Shown: in pieces, positions 1 to 8,814 of the stretch
How the letters are laid out: each line of letters opens with the position of its first letter
Position numbering within the stretch: position 1 is the first letter of the stretch
Source of the DNA: Ettlia oleoabundans
Lineage: Eukaryota > Chlorophyta > Chlorophyceae > Chlamydomonadales
Assembly: GCA_019693395.1 (NCBI GenBank)
Contig: JAAMXP010001712.1
Span: forward strand, 1 to 17,753
DNA: 17,753 bases
Direction: 5' to 3'
The notes under the pieces: model-generated
The model's input: only the letters and a program-made list of their open reading frames with translations
The model's database searches: none
What the model was told of the DNA's origin: nothing
Translations under genes and position numbers: made by a program

Positions 1-30
<30 letters not shown>
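1..30. repeat. (CA)n microsatellite at the window edge
   Basis: Fifteen uninterrupted CA units occupy the first 30 bases and probably continue to the left of the window. The repeat lies just before an acceptor-like CCTGCAG at 47-53, so it is most likely inside an intron of the glycosyltransferase-like gene. Confidence 0.95.
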
Positions 31-31
<1 letters not shown>

Positions 32-53
32 CTCCTCCGACCCTGGCCTGCAG

Positions 54-1391
54 TGCATACCAAGCTGGCTCTACACCACTATGCCACCAAGAGCCAGGAA
101 GAGTTCGCTCTGAAAATGATCAGAGGCAGCGCCATGAAGCGACAGAGGCAAGGCAGCTGCGGGGCCCCTCCACAGGGCTGGCTGGGGAGGTGTACCGCTG
201 GTCGCTGTCGCTGTACTGTAGCACCTCGCTGCTGGTTGCGGCCAGGTGGCCGCTGCCACTGGTTTTCTGCCTCTTGTACCCCACCCCGCCCCTCACCACC
301 ACCATATCACACGCTGATGTGGCTGCCCACACTGTCTGGTAGCTGCCAGCAGAGTGTCTGTGCAAGCGTGGTACCTGATGAGTCGGCTGCATCATGGTGA
401 TGCTCTGGGTGCTAATGTGTTGGAACATGGCTGCAGGGGCTGGGAGTTTTTCGGCTTTGTGGACGAGTGGTCGACGCAGTTCAACTTTGACGGGCTGTCG
501 GTGTGGGACACCGTCACAACCTTCCAGCACTACCCAGGTAGGGAGGGATAGCGACAAGGACGGCTGTATTGCAGTGTGTGGTCGGCCAGCAAGAGGGTTG
601 ATTGCATGTGCGGAAACCTGTCTCGTGTGTTGGCCAGCTGGCTACCTGATGGAGGCATATGACACTAAGTTTGGCAGCAAACCAGAAAAATCCACTGCCT
701 GGCATCGGTTGGGCAATCCAGTCTTTTGTTAGGAATTTCTATCATCACACAACTGTATCACTTTCATGCCGAATAGAACAGTGTACCGCTAAGAAACTCC
801 ACCGCGTGCAGGCGGCATATATGTATGCTTGTGCCCGCCCAACTGCCCGCCCACCCACCCACCCACCCACCCAACTTTGCTGCAGCCGTCACCCAGGAGC
901 ACTTGCAGCGCTACAGCAACGAGCAGCACGAGAACCACTGGTTCACAGGAGCGGACGACCCCCGCTACCAGGAGCAGCTGCGGCAGGAGGCGGCGGAACG
1001 AGAACGGCAGCGTCAGCAGCAGGCGGCAGCCGCCGCTGCAGCACAAGAAGCTCAACAGCAGCAGCAGGCGGCAGTCGCGGTACAACAAGCCGAGCAGCAG
1101 CAAGCAGGGACGACGGTGCAAGCCGAGCAGCAGCAGCCGCAACAGGTAGCGGCGGCAGAACAAGGCCAGCAGCAGCAGCAGGCAGCGGCGGCAGCCACAG
1201 CCGTGGCAGAACTAGCTGAGCAACAGCAGCAACAGCAGCAGCAGCAGGCGGCACAAGTTGCTGAGCAGCAGCAGGCGGCTGTGACTGCTGCGGTGGCGGA
1301 GGCCCAAGCTGAACAGACGCAGCACCAGCAGGCCGCAGCAGCAGAACTAGCTGAACAGCAGCAGCAGCAGCAGGCACAGGTAACTTTATGA
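54..1391 (+). CDS. Glycosyltransferase family 92/DUF23-like protein, C-terminal part with Gln/Ala-rich tail (5' end outside window)
   Basis: Three exons join in consistent phase: <54-189, 437-537 and 886-1391 (introns GTGTAC...TGCAG and GTAGGG...TGCAG). The first exon reads ...LHHYATKSQEEFALKMIRG, which resembles the 'NHY.xKSxEEFxxKxxRG' segment near the C-terminus of family 92/DUF23-type glycosyltransferases. The second reads GWEFFGFVDEWST, like the following 'xxFFxxxDxxAT' segment. If this holds, the enzyme would be a Golgi glycosyltransferase, but no catalytic DxD motif or membrane anchor is in view because the 5' part is missing. The last exon starts with ordinary sequence (EHLQRYSNEQHENHWFTG) and then becomes about 130 residues of Q/A/E-rich repeats, including two copies of an AELAEQQQ unit. 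The stop is TGA at 1389-1391, but Gln-rich sequence continues in frame beyond it, and a donor-like CAG|GTAACT sits at 1380. No TGTAA follows before 2000, so the true 3' end is uncertain. The family call rests on motif resemblance only. Confidence 0.45.
845..873 (+). repeat. (CCCA)n tract in an intron
   Basis: About six CCCA/CCAC units form the pyrimidine-rich stretch just before the acceptor of the last glycosyltransferase-like exon (exon starts at 886). It probably serves as a polypyrimidine tract. Confidence 0.7.
1000..1391 (+). repeat. CAG/GCA trinucleotide-rich coding repeat (poly-Gln/Ala)
   Basis: Imperfect CAG, CAA and GCA codons encode runs of up to about nine glutamines separated by alanines. 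The unit GCAGAACTAGCTGA plus a CAG run occurs twice (about 1206 and 1344), which points to internal duplication. Antisense frames here are long and open only because of the repeat composition. Confidence 0.85.
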
Positions 1392-2003
1392 CTGCAGCAC
1401 CAACAGCAGGCAGTATGAATGGATCAGCGGCAGCAGGCTGCAACCCAACTGGGTCAGCAACAGCAGGAAGTTCAGGGATAGATGCAACTGCCACAGCAGG
1501 CCGGAATGGCAGCACAGCAACAGCAGGCAGGCAGGAACACGTGCTTTCGCAGCAGGAGGACACTGCTGGGGTCGTTTCGCACAGCGGGTGCGTGTAGCAG
1601 CATGCCATGCACTGCTGATTCCGCAGCACCAGGGAGTCAGATGATGCACTGCTGTGGCTATCTGCAGCAGCTGCTGCAGCTTTACAGCAGCTATGAGTGA
1701 GTTCCAGCCCCATTTTGCTTGCCCATCGGGAAATTTCATGCCCTGATTGCCACCTGCCCACCAATCCATCGACGTCAGGTTGAAGCAACTTTCCATTTCA
1801 TGAAATAGAATAGATCTGTAGAATTCTCGGTGTTCTCTCTGTGAATGTTCATGGCGATATCGCTTGGGCGCCCAAAGGGCTTTAATGGTGCGCAAAAATC
1901 ATGCACCAGAGGCAAATAGGAGCTGATGGCAGGGCAGGTATACCTTGGAGTTGCATGGCACGCCACTGGCAGCCACCCACCCATGTGTTGGTCTTGCGTG
2001 CAG
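1392..2003. other. Inter-exon or intergenic stretch with decayed Gln-rich sequence
   Basis: In the first 170 bases the frame of the upstream exon stays rich in CAG/CAA codons but is broken by TGA (1416-1418) and TAG (1479-1481). From about 1560 to 2003 I see no convincing coding sequence. No TGTAA polyadenylation signal is present, so this could be intergenic DNA, a 3' UTR with an atypical signal, or a long intron linking the flanking exons. Confidence 0.6.
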
Positions 2004-3000
2004 CCTTGCCAAGGAGCTCATCCACCGGATGAGCCTGCTTTCCACCATGTGCCCGCTGCTTGATGAGTATCAGGCGGGCTGGGCTGCCTGTCGATGCACG
2101 TTGAAGGCTTGGAAAGCTTGGACAGATGTAGTTCCATTGCAACCATGCCTGAGACATGCCGGCCTCCGTCTGTTTCTTGCAGATGTTCGCTTTGGCGAAC
2201 GCCTCCGCCGCAAATTTGCTGCTTGAGGCGTTGAAGCATGTGCCGCTCATGCTGCCAACTCCCACACCGGGGTTGGTGACGCTTGCTGCCAGGTCTGCGG
2301 CTCTGCGAAAGCTGCAGCAGGCGGAAGACGCCGCAGTAATGGTGCGTGAATTTTCGCCACGCCTACTAGCTGTCCACAGCTGGACACCCCCAGATCAGAC
2401 AAGGTCAATGAATGTCGCCCTGGGTGATATCGTTATGAGCATGATTTAGAGAGAGACGAGGGTGCACCATGCAGCCGAACCTGGCAGAAAATTCATAGCC
2501 AGATGGCAACGGTGCTGGAGGAAGCTGTGTTAAAGTTTGACGCTGCGGCAGTTGCAGAGGCAGCGAGTGAAGCAGATGCGAGTGAGGCAGCAGCAACAAC
2601 GGAGGAAGCAGCCTGGGCGACAGGTAGTGAAGAGCAGTTTCGGCAGGAGCATAAGCTATTGTTTGCTGCGCACCCACTGGGGACTCTGCAGTGTGCCCAT
2701 GTGCACTGCACCACCGTCAGCGGCGCTAGCGAGGCTGAGGTGAAGGGGCGGCGGTGCGGCGCCTGTGGCCAGGTCCGCTACTGTGGAGAGGCATGCTGTA
2801 AGGCGGATTGGCGGGCAAATAGGCGTGTCTGCCGCCTGCTGATAGCTGCAGCAGTGGCAAGCGAAATGTGCCAGTTGTGTATTTGGCATGGGAATTCAGG
2901 CCCGTTTTATATTCCTTCAATCTACTTTGTGCTACTCCTGTTCAGCAGATATCTGGAGCTTTCCTCTCATCCTCTATGCTGTTCAGCCCAGGCTCAATAG
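2004..3000 (+). CDS. MYND zinc-finger protein, copy A
   Basis: Proposed exons are about 2004-2073 (SLAKELIHRMSLLSTMCPLL), 2183-2341 (FALANASAANLLLEALKHV...) and about 2491-3000. The first two are helical, repeat-like sequence. The third begins TVLEEAVLKFD, passes through an Ala/Glu-rich linker and carries a MYND finger at about 2689-2855: CAHVHC, CGACGQ, YCGEACCKADW, C. MYND fingers are protein-interaction modules that bind two zinc ions. Here the position normally held by His is Asn (WRANRRVC), so one zinc ligand is missing. Copy B, on the other strand about 10 kb away, keeps the His. The C-terminus (2870-3000) is hydrophobic and unlike copy B, so it may be intron read-through. The true 5' end is not resolved, and the donor after 2073 would be a GC (GCGGGC). 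TGTAA at 3064-3068 fits the 3' end. No specific function can be assigned. Confidence 0.65.
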
Positions 3001-3063
3001 GTGCATGTGCCACCTGTTCTTGTCATGCATTGTAGTGCAAGCAGTAGGCTGCACCAGTTGTGT

Positions 3064-3068
3064 TGTAA
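3064..3068 (+). terminator. TGTAA polyadenylation signal for MYND copy A
   Basis: TGTAA is the usual chlorophycean poly(A) signal. It lies 64 bases after the stop at 3000 and about 200 bases before the F-box start codon. Confidence 0.6.
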
Positions 3069-3275
3069 CATATTCTGCGGTATAAAGCGTGATTAGAGCA
3101 AGGGTTAGCTTCAAATCAAAACTATGTGGGCAGGGTCAACCCCAAAGACAAAAGACAGCCCCAGCGCCCGCGCCCGCTGCACAGCGCGCTCGCCAGGCAC
3201 AGGTAAATAGTGAGTTTAAGGCTTAGGCACCGCTCAGGCGGTCCCGCATGCGATTTGATCACTGTTGCGGTTAGC

Positions 3276-6200
3276 ATGGCGTCAGCCGACGCGGTTGCTG
3301 TGGACATCGTTTCCGAACTTCCAGCCCACTTGGCGCAGCAGGTGAACAAGCCCTGCGACTTACCATCCAGCGCGCGCATTTGAGCGGATGGACTTCAGCC
3401 GGTGCTCGCAGCCCGGCGAACTGCTTGCCCGTCCTGGGGTTCCGCCACACCGCTTTACCGGGGAGAGCACCCCAGACTTCCTTGACCTCCCTCCCTTTGC
3501 AGGTGTTGGTCCGCCTGGAAGACCACCGCGACTTTGCAGCAGCAAGCTCTGTGTGCCGCAAGTGGCACCAAGTGGTGCAAGAGGAGGCGGTGTGGGCGGC
3601 AGGATATGAGCGCCGCTTCCCGGCGTGGGGCTGCGAGCGGAGGTTGCGAGATAGCGACTGGCAAGCACAGGAGCAGCTCAGGTTTGTGGAGCCAAAACCA
3701 TAGCACTTGCATCTGGTCGTCATCTGTGCTGCACACATGCTGGTGGGCCTGTAACCGTCGCGTCGTCATACGGTCAGCAGCACTGCACAGGGGAGTGCGT
3801 GTGAAAATCATATCTCTCTTGCCGTCATGCTCTGCCGACCAGCACCCTGCCCCTCTGCAGCTGGCAGGCTCGTTACCGCTGGCGCCTTGACATCGACCGG
3901 GCCTGGAGGAGAGGAAGGCGCCGCTTAGTGCATGCTCTGGATAACCACCATGCATGGGTCAACGCACTGCGGTTGGTGCCGGGAGGCGGCGGCGTGGCCT
4001 CGGGAGGAAGTGAGGGAGCCGTGAACGTCTGGTGGGTGCTGCCACTTTTGCTGTCGCTTTTTGTCTGCTGGACATAGAAAGGGCACCACAGGGTGGGTTT
4101 CTCTGATGCATTTGCACCCGGACTCTCGCTTTTTGAAGCCTTGGTAGTAGTGTCACAAAGGGCTGGGAGCAGTTTGCTCTTCTGCCTGTCAGTGAGCAGG
4201 CGGCAGTGTATCAGCCCATTCAGCTGCCGCAGATGGGCAGCCAGGCAGGCGATTGACCGCTAGCGAGCAAGCATGGACATAGCACACCAGCAGCAGCAAC
4301 GAGCCCTGGAAGCCTCGCCTTGCCTTGCAGGTCCTTGAGCGGAGAGCCCATGCTGCACATGACCACCCACGACCAAGCTGTTTGGTCCCTTGATGCCAAC
4401 TGCTCCAGCGTCGTCTCAGGCAAGTCGGCTGCCCCGTCCACAGCAGGCCGCCGGTGCCTGTTTGCCGGCAACACAAAGTGCCTGTTCCTGCCCGTGGTTA
4501 TAATAGTCTTGCTTGCAAGAGTGTTGCATGCTAGACTGGGACATACACACAAGCTGTTCCTTCCACGCACTTGCCATTCTGGCAGCCCAAAACTGGCAGT
4601 CACATCACCACCGAGCAGGTACGAGCTTGGGGAGGTGCATAACACGTAGTGGCTTCTGCCATCGCCTCAATCTCAAGCACGACCACCTTTACCCCTTACT
4701 GCAGGCGCCATGGATGGCTGGGTGCAGGTGTTGGATCTGGGCACCGGGGGTGTCACCCACCGCCTGCCAGTGGGGTGGCGGGGCCCGCCTGGTCTGCACC
4801 CTGGTGATGCGGACTGGCAGCACTTTGATGTTGTAACATCTGTGCAGGTTAGTGGGCAGCGAACTTGCCCCCCGCCGTCTATTCTGCTGCCTTCCTTCTA
4901 TGGCCGCCACCCCCGGCAGCCTTCTTATAACTCCTGATGATTGCCTACTTTCCTGCTTTGCTCTGCAGCTGCTCCCAAGCGGCCAGCAAGTGCTGGTGGC
5001 CTGCATGGATGGCACGATCCAATGGCTGGACCTTCGTACCAGCCAGGGAAGCCAACCTGTCTCTCAGCAGCACGGCAGTTGGGCACAGCAGGCACAGCAT
5101 GCGCAGCATGGCAGCAGGACTTTCCAATGGAGGGTGTCTGGCGGCCGTGGGAGCGGCACCCGCCTGTGTGCGGCCCGCTGCCATGAGCACCTGTTGGTGG
5201 CGGGTGGCGATGGGGTGTCGCTCCACGATCTGCGCATGGGTGGCGCACGCTTTGCTGAGCTGGCACTGCCAGCTGGCACCCACGACATGCCTGCTGTGTT
5301 TGCCATGGACCTGCTCTACCCACGCCTGGCCACCGCTGGGGACCGTGGGCAGTTACAGGTGAGTGACTGCGGCGCTGGGCAAACGCCGAATCGCCCCTTT
5401 CTGCTTTGCAGCTTTGTTGCTTTGTTCTGCTCCCTCATCGCATTGCTTACCGAAGCGAGCTGAAGCGAGAATTGCCTAGGGCAACGTTTTGCGCCCAATG
5501 AAATGCCAACGAACATCAACAAGCATCTACAGTTGTTCGTCTGCCTGCTTCCAAATGCCCGCAGGTGTGGGACCTCTCCCGGCTGAATGCAGCACCACAC
5601 GTATTGCCAATAGTACCGCCCAGCACGCAGTCGTCACAGCCACGCGTGATGTACCGCCTGTGGCCCAATTCTGGGCCCAGCAGCAGTACCGCTGCTGCTG
5701 GCGGCAGCAATGGAGGCTATGGCGAGACGAGCACTCCCATCAGCAGCCTCCAGCAGCTGGATGCACACCCACCGCCGCTGCAGCAGCAACAGCAACAAGG
5801 GCAGCAGGTGGGCGGAGGTGCCGCCGCAGCACCCAGCTGGCCCTCCCCGGGCAGTGAGGGTGGCCAGCAAGCCGGGCAGCTCCATTCACAGCATGCTAGC
5901 AGAAGGCGCCGAGTCGCACCAGATCACAGCGCTCCCAGCAGCGCCGCTGCTGCCAGCGTGGATTGCCTGCTGGCCACAAACGAGTACCACTTGAAGCATG
6001 GGGTGCACATGGGGTGAGGTTGCGCCTCCTGCTGCTGTTGCTGTTGCTGACCCTGCTGGAAGCACCAGCTGTTGAAAAATTACTGCAGCTCTGGCTGCCT
6101 TGTTTCCTTGGCTGCAACGAGTCTTTGTGTCTTCATGCTTCATTCGCGGCGTCACCAGCTTACCGTTTGTTGAGCATTCCTGCCTGCCTGCCTGCCCATC

Positions 6201-6885
6201 TGCCTGCCTGCTCCCTTTGTCGGTACAACCTGCACAGGTGCGTGTATGGTGTAAAGCTTCTAGAAGACTGGCGGGTGCTGACAGCCGACCATGCCGGCTA
6301 CGTGCGGCTGTGGTCCAGCAGGGAACTGGTGGGTGCTGACCGCCACCATTGCCTCACCCTCTGCCCCGCCTTCGTTCCAAGTGTGGATGACCCTGCCTCG
6401 GCGCTCATCGACCTACAGGTGGGTTGAGCTATGTGTGGCTGTTGGGCTGTAGGCCTTGTTCTGCTGTTTCTCATCGCTTTGTTCTGCTGTGTTGCGCAGC
6501 ATGTTCTGCTGTAGTGCCGCAGCCTGTTCTGCTGGTTTGCAGCAGCTTGTTGTTCCAATGTACAGCCGTTGCAGCACCTGTACTTTACCGGCAGCGAGCC
6601 GCCACTGTGGACTTTGGTGGGTGCTGGCAGCGTTGTTGACTGCCTAATGCTGACCTTGCTTTCTCATCCATGGGGCGGCTGCTGGAAGCCTGCGTCCTTG
6701 GTAAGCGCCCAGCTATGATGCACGAACAGTAGTCTCACCCACGTCGCTAGCCCCTGCGGTCTTGTTTGTCCCTGCAGGGCGGCCCCACGCGACCGGTGGG
6801 CATGCACTGCCTGGATGCCTGCCTGACGCACCTAGCCGTGGCGGGCAGGGACAGTGTGGTGCGCGTGTATGAATATGAAGGGTGA
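3276..6885 (+). CDS. F-box/WD40-repeat protein
   Basis: Nine exons join with fully consistent phases to 591 codons: 3276-3341, 3503-3681, 3861-4031, 4331-4419, 4705-4847, 4969-5358, 5565-6013, 6238-6418 and 6778-6885. The N-terminus holds an F-box at residues 14-60 (ELPAHLAQQVLVRLEDHRDF, then SSVCRKWHQVVQEEAVW). It is followed by WD40 blades with recognisable strands: HHAWVNALRL...EGAVNVW, MDGWVQVLDL, MDGTIQWLDLR, GDGVSLHDLR, GDRGQLQVWDLS, HAGYVRLWSSREL and AGRDSVVRVYEYEG. F-box proteins bind SKP1 and place substrates on SCF ubiquitin ligases, with the WD40 propeller as substrate receptor; the substrate is unknown. Exon 7 inserts about 120 low-complexity residues (Gln, Ser and Ala-rich) between blades, probably a disordered loop. 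Intron 4 (4420-4704) is a GC-AG intron with donor GCAAGT. The start is the first ATG before the F-box, after the poly(A) signal of the previous gene. TGA at 6883-6885 directly follows the last blade. Confidence 0.85.
4420..4704 (+). other. GC-AG intron in the F-box/WD40 gene
   Basis: The donor is CAG|GCAAGT and the acceptor TTACTGCAG|. Only this join restores the WD blade (VVSGAMDGWVQVLDL) in phase 1. GCAAGT is the typical strong donor of rare GC-AG introns. Confidence 0.75.
6458..6548 (+). repeat. Four-copy 22-23 bp intronic minisatellite
   Basis: GTTCTGCTG recurs at 6458, 6481, 6503 and 6526, a spacing of 23, 22 and 23 bases, with partly conserved GCAGC sequence between. It lies inside intron 8 (6419-6777) of the F-box/WD40 gene. 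Confidence 0.75.
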
Positions 6886-7415
6886 TGGCGACGGCTTGCC
6901 TGGCACACAGTCGAATAAGGATATGGCGGCACATCGGCAGCGCCGCACATACGCCTCGGTCAACCTCAGCGTGCATGAGCCCACAGCTACGCCGGCGCTG
7001 CCGCTTCATCAATTGATTGTGTTGTATACCTTCTCGTGTGTCATTTTCTGTGACCACTTGACCCATTTCTTGAGTGTGATTTTGAGCAGCTGTGACCGAA
7101 AGGCACCATGAGGGAGGGACCTGGTTGCTTCTGTGAGGGCATGCCTGGGGGGTTGCGGCGGGCACACACTTGGTGCCGTCGGTGCTGCGCCGGCGTCAGC
7201 AGCAGCAGGCCACATGAATTAGCTAGCTGCGGTGTCGACGTATTCAAACATTGATGCATGATTGAGCTGGCAACCATCGCAGAGAGCAACGCAGCATGGG
7301 TACTAATGCTGGGCAAGATCTTTCCACCTGTCAGCTCGCTCATATTTCACGGGGCGGGCGCCTTACCTCATTCATTCACTCGATTATCTCATCTTTAACC
7401 GATGTAACAAGCGTC
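6886..7415. other. 3' UTR of the F-box gene and possible 5' region of the next gene
   Basis: No clear coding sequence is seen. TGTAA at 7403-7407 is the only poly(A) signal after the F-box stop and implies a 3' UTR of roughly 530 bases, close to the start of the following gene. An ATG at 7296 opens the same frame as the next exon, so the following gene might begin there instead and overlap this UTR. Confidence 0.5.
7403..7407 (+). terminator. TGTAA polyadenylation signal, probably for the F-box gene
   Basis: It is the first TGTAA downstream of the stop at 6885. Its closeness to the next proposed start codon (7416) makes the gene boundary here tight. Confidence 0.4.
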
Positions 7416-8586
7416 ATGATGCATCAGACCTCTGAGGAAGCGAGCTATCCCGGTCTTGAGAAGGCCACGCTGGGGCGGCAGCAGCAGCCTAACAGTCGTC
7501 TACTCGGCCTGCCTGGGCGCACCCCTGCTAACAGTCCGTTGGCAGGCCGCCAGGCCAAGCCAGGTGCGCATACACAGAGGGGCGGTGTGCAGCCAAGACG
7601 TGTTGACTGGCTTTGACCGAAAGCTGCCGCCGCCTGCCTCTCTCCACACCTCAGCTCGTCCCCAGTTCCACTCCCCTCTGGCCTTGCAGGTGCGGCATGC
7701 AGGACAAGCGGGGGCGCGCTGCAGCCCTGCGCCCTGGGCCTGTTTGGCTGCTCCATCACCCCCGCCAAGGCCGCTGCTGCAGCACCCGCACCCTCAGCGT
7801 GGACAGATGCCAGCGCAGAGCCCAGCATCAGCGCGCTGCAGCCTGCCGACAGCTGCGACCCCACTGTGCAGGGCGCTCCCGCCAAGCGCCGCAGGCTGGC
7901 AGGCCAGAGCAGCCACAGCTACGGCCTGCAGGCGGCAGGCTGGTCAGCAGCATTCACCGCCGGCAGCGCCGCCAACTATGACAGTGACAGCGAGGGTGAG
8001 GAGGCGGTGGTCTCAATACGCCGCCCGACCCCACGAAAGGGGGCTGCTGCTGCGGCAGTCACCAGCGCCATGCTCCCTTCTATGTCGCGCGCTCACGCGC
8101 AGCACCCACCACCCACGTGGGCAGAGAGCATGAGGACCCAGGATGGCGCTGCTGCTGCAGTGCGCCTGCCCGCAGCTAGTCCAAGCCCCAGTTTCCACCT
8201 TATCATGGACCAGGCGGGTGCTGCATGCTTTGTGTCCTGCGCATGCGGCACCGACTGGTCAATATGGGTGCTTGACCATAGCCAGCAGCTAGGGCCGTGG
8301 TGCTGTGTTACCTGTTGCCTGGCAGCTGAGCATCTGCATACACCTCATCGCTCTGTTTCATACGTCAAGCCAGCTTCTAAACCACAACAACGTGGCCTGC
8401 CGCACTGTCAACATTTTGCAGGCTATGGGTGCTGGCATGATGGCAGGCCCTGGCGACCATGTGGAGGACAAAGGGTTTGATGATGACAGCTACAGCGACA
8501 TGGAAGAGGATGAGGGTGCCGACAACTTTGTGGGTGGATGGCCACAGCGATTTCCCTACCCGCAGCCCCTAGATGTGGAGGAGTGA
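7416..8586 (+). CDS. Unrecognised Ala/Pro-rich protein with basic cluster and acidic C-terminus
   Basis: Proposed exons are 7416-7563, 7690-8267 and 8422-8586. The first intron (GTGCGC...TTGCAG) joins perfectly in phase 1. The second join is less sure: donor GTGCTT at 8268 keeps the frame, while the alternative GT at 8218 does not. The product would be about 296 residues, or 40 more if the ATG at 7296 is used. The central part is Ala/Pro/Ser-rich with a basic cluster (APAKRRRLAG) that could be a nuclear localisation signal, then NYDSDSEGEE. The last exon is strongly acidic (DDDSYSDMEEDEG) and ends in PYPQPLDVEE. I do not recognise a family. The composition suggests a largely disordered, perhaps nuclear protein. 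No TGTAA was found downstream before the convergent HIRAN gene. Confidence 0.45.
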
Positions 8587-8759
8587 GCGGGCCTACGCCA
8601 CAGAGGCGTGCACAGCGACAGATGCAGTGCAGATTCTGCTGTTGACAACAATATCGAAGCAACGCTTAGGTCCCCCATCCCTCTTATCCTATGCCTGTCT
8701 TCATATCACTGCTATAATGCCCTTATACACACCTCATACAGCACAACTATACACGCTAC

Positions 8760-8764
8760 TTACA
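8760..8764 (-). terminator. TGTAA polyadenylation signal for the HIRAN gene
   Basis: TTACA on the + strand reads TGTAA on the minus strand, about 50 bases past the HIRAN stop codon at 8815. The 228-base gap 8587-8814 therefore holds two converging 3' UTRs. Confidence 0.55.
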
Positions 8765-8814
8765 ACCCCAGCCAACCTGCTTTGATTATATCAGCATAAA
8801 TTGATGCAAGGAGT

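Noticed and set aside
1380..1397. 18-base mini-intron (GTAACTTTATGACTGCAG) removing the first stop of the Gln-rich tail
   Set aside because: It has GT and AG ends and would keep the frame, but it is far shorter than any spliceosomal intron expected here, and two more stops follow.
1389..1481. Genome-wide stop-codon reassignment (TAG or TGA to Gln)
   Set aside because: RTRAF ends with TAG, and the F-box, HIRAN and orphan genes end with TGA exactly where their families or domains end. The stops in the Gln-rich tail are better explained by mutation or splicing.
943..1788. Long minus-strand open frame (281 codons) opposite the Gln-rich tail
   Set aside because: It is the antisense of CAG/GCA repeats, which lacks stops by composition. 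It encodes only Leu/Pro/Ala/Val low-complexity sequence and crosses an apparent gene boundary.
6542..6702. Additional exon between exons 8 and 9 of the F-box gene (acceptor TTTGCAG at 6541, donor GTAAGC near 6702)
   Set aside because: Its translation is Cys/Ser-rich with no WD features, it overlaps the minisatellite, and exons 8 and 9 already join in phase 0.
6850..7111. Continuation of the F-box protein in a shifted frame past 6885
   Set aside because: The last WD blade ends naturally at VRVYEYEG-stop. The shifted frame has no repeat features and any joining intron would be only about 30 bases.
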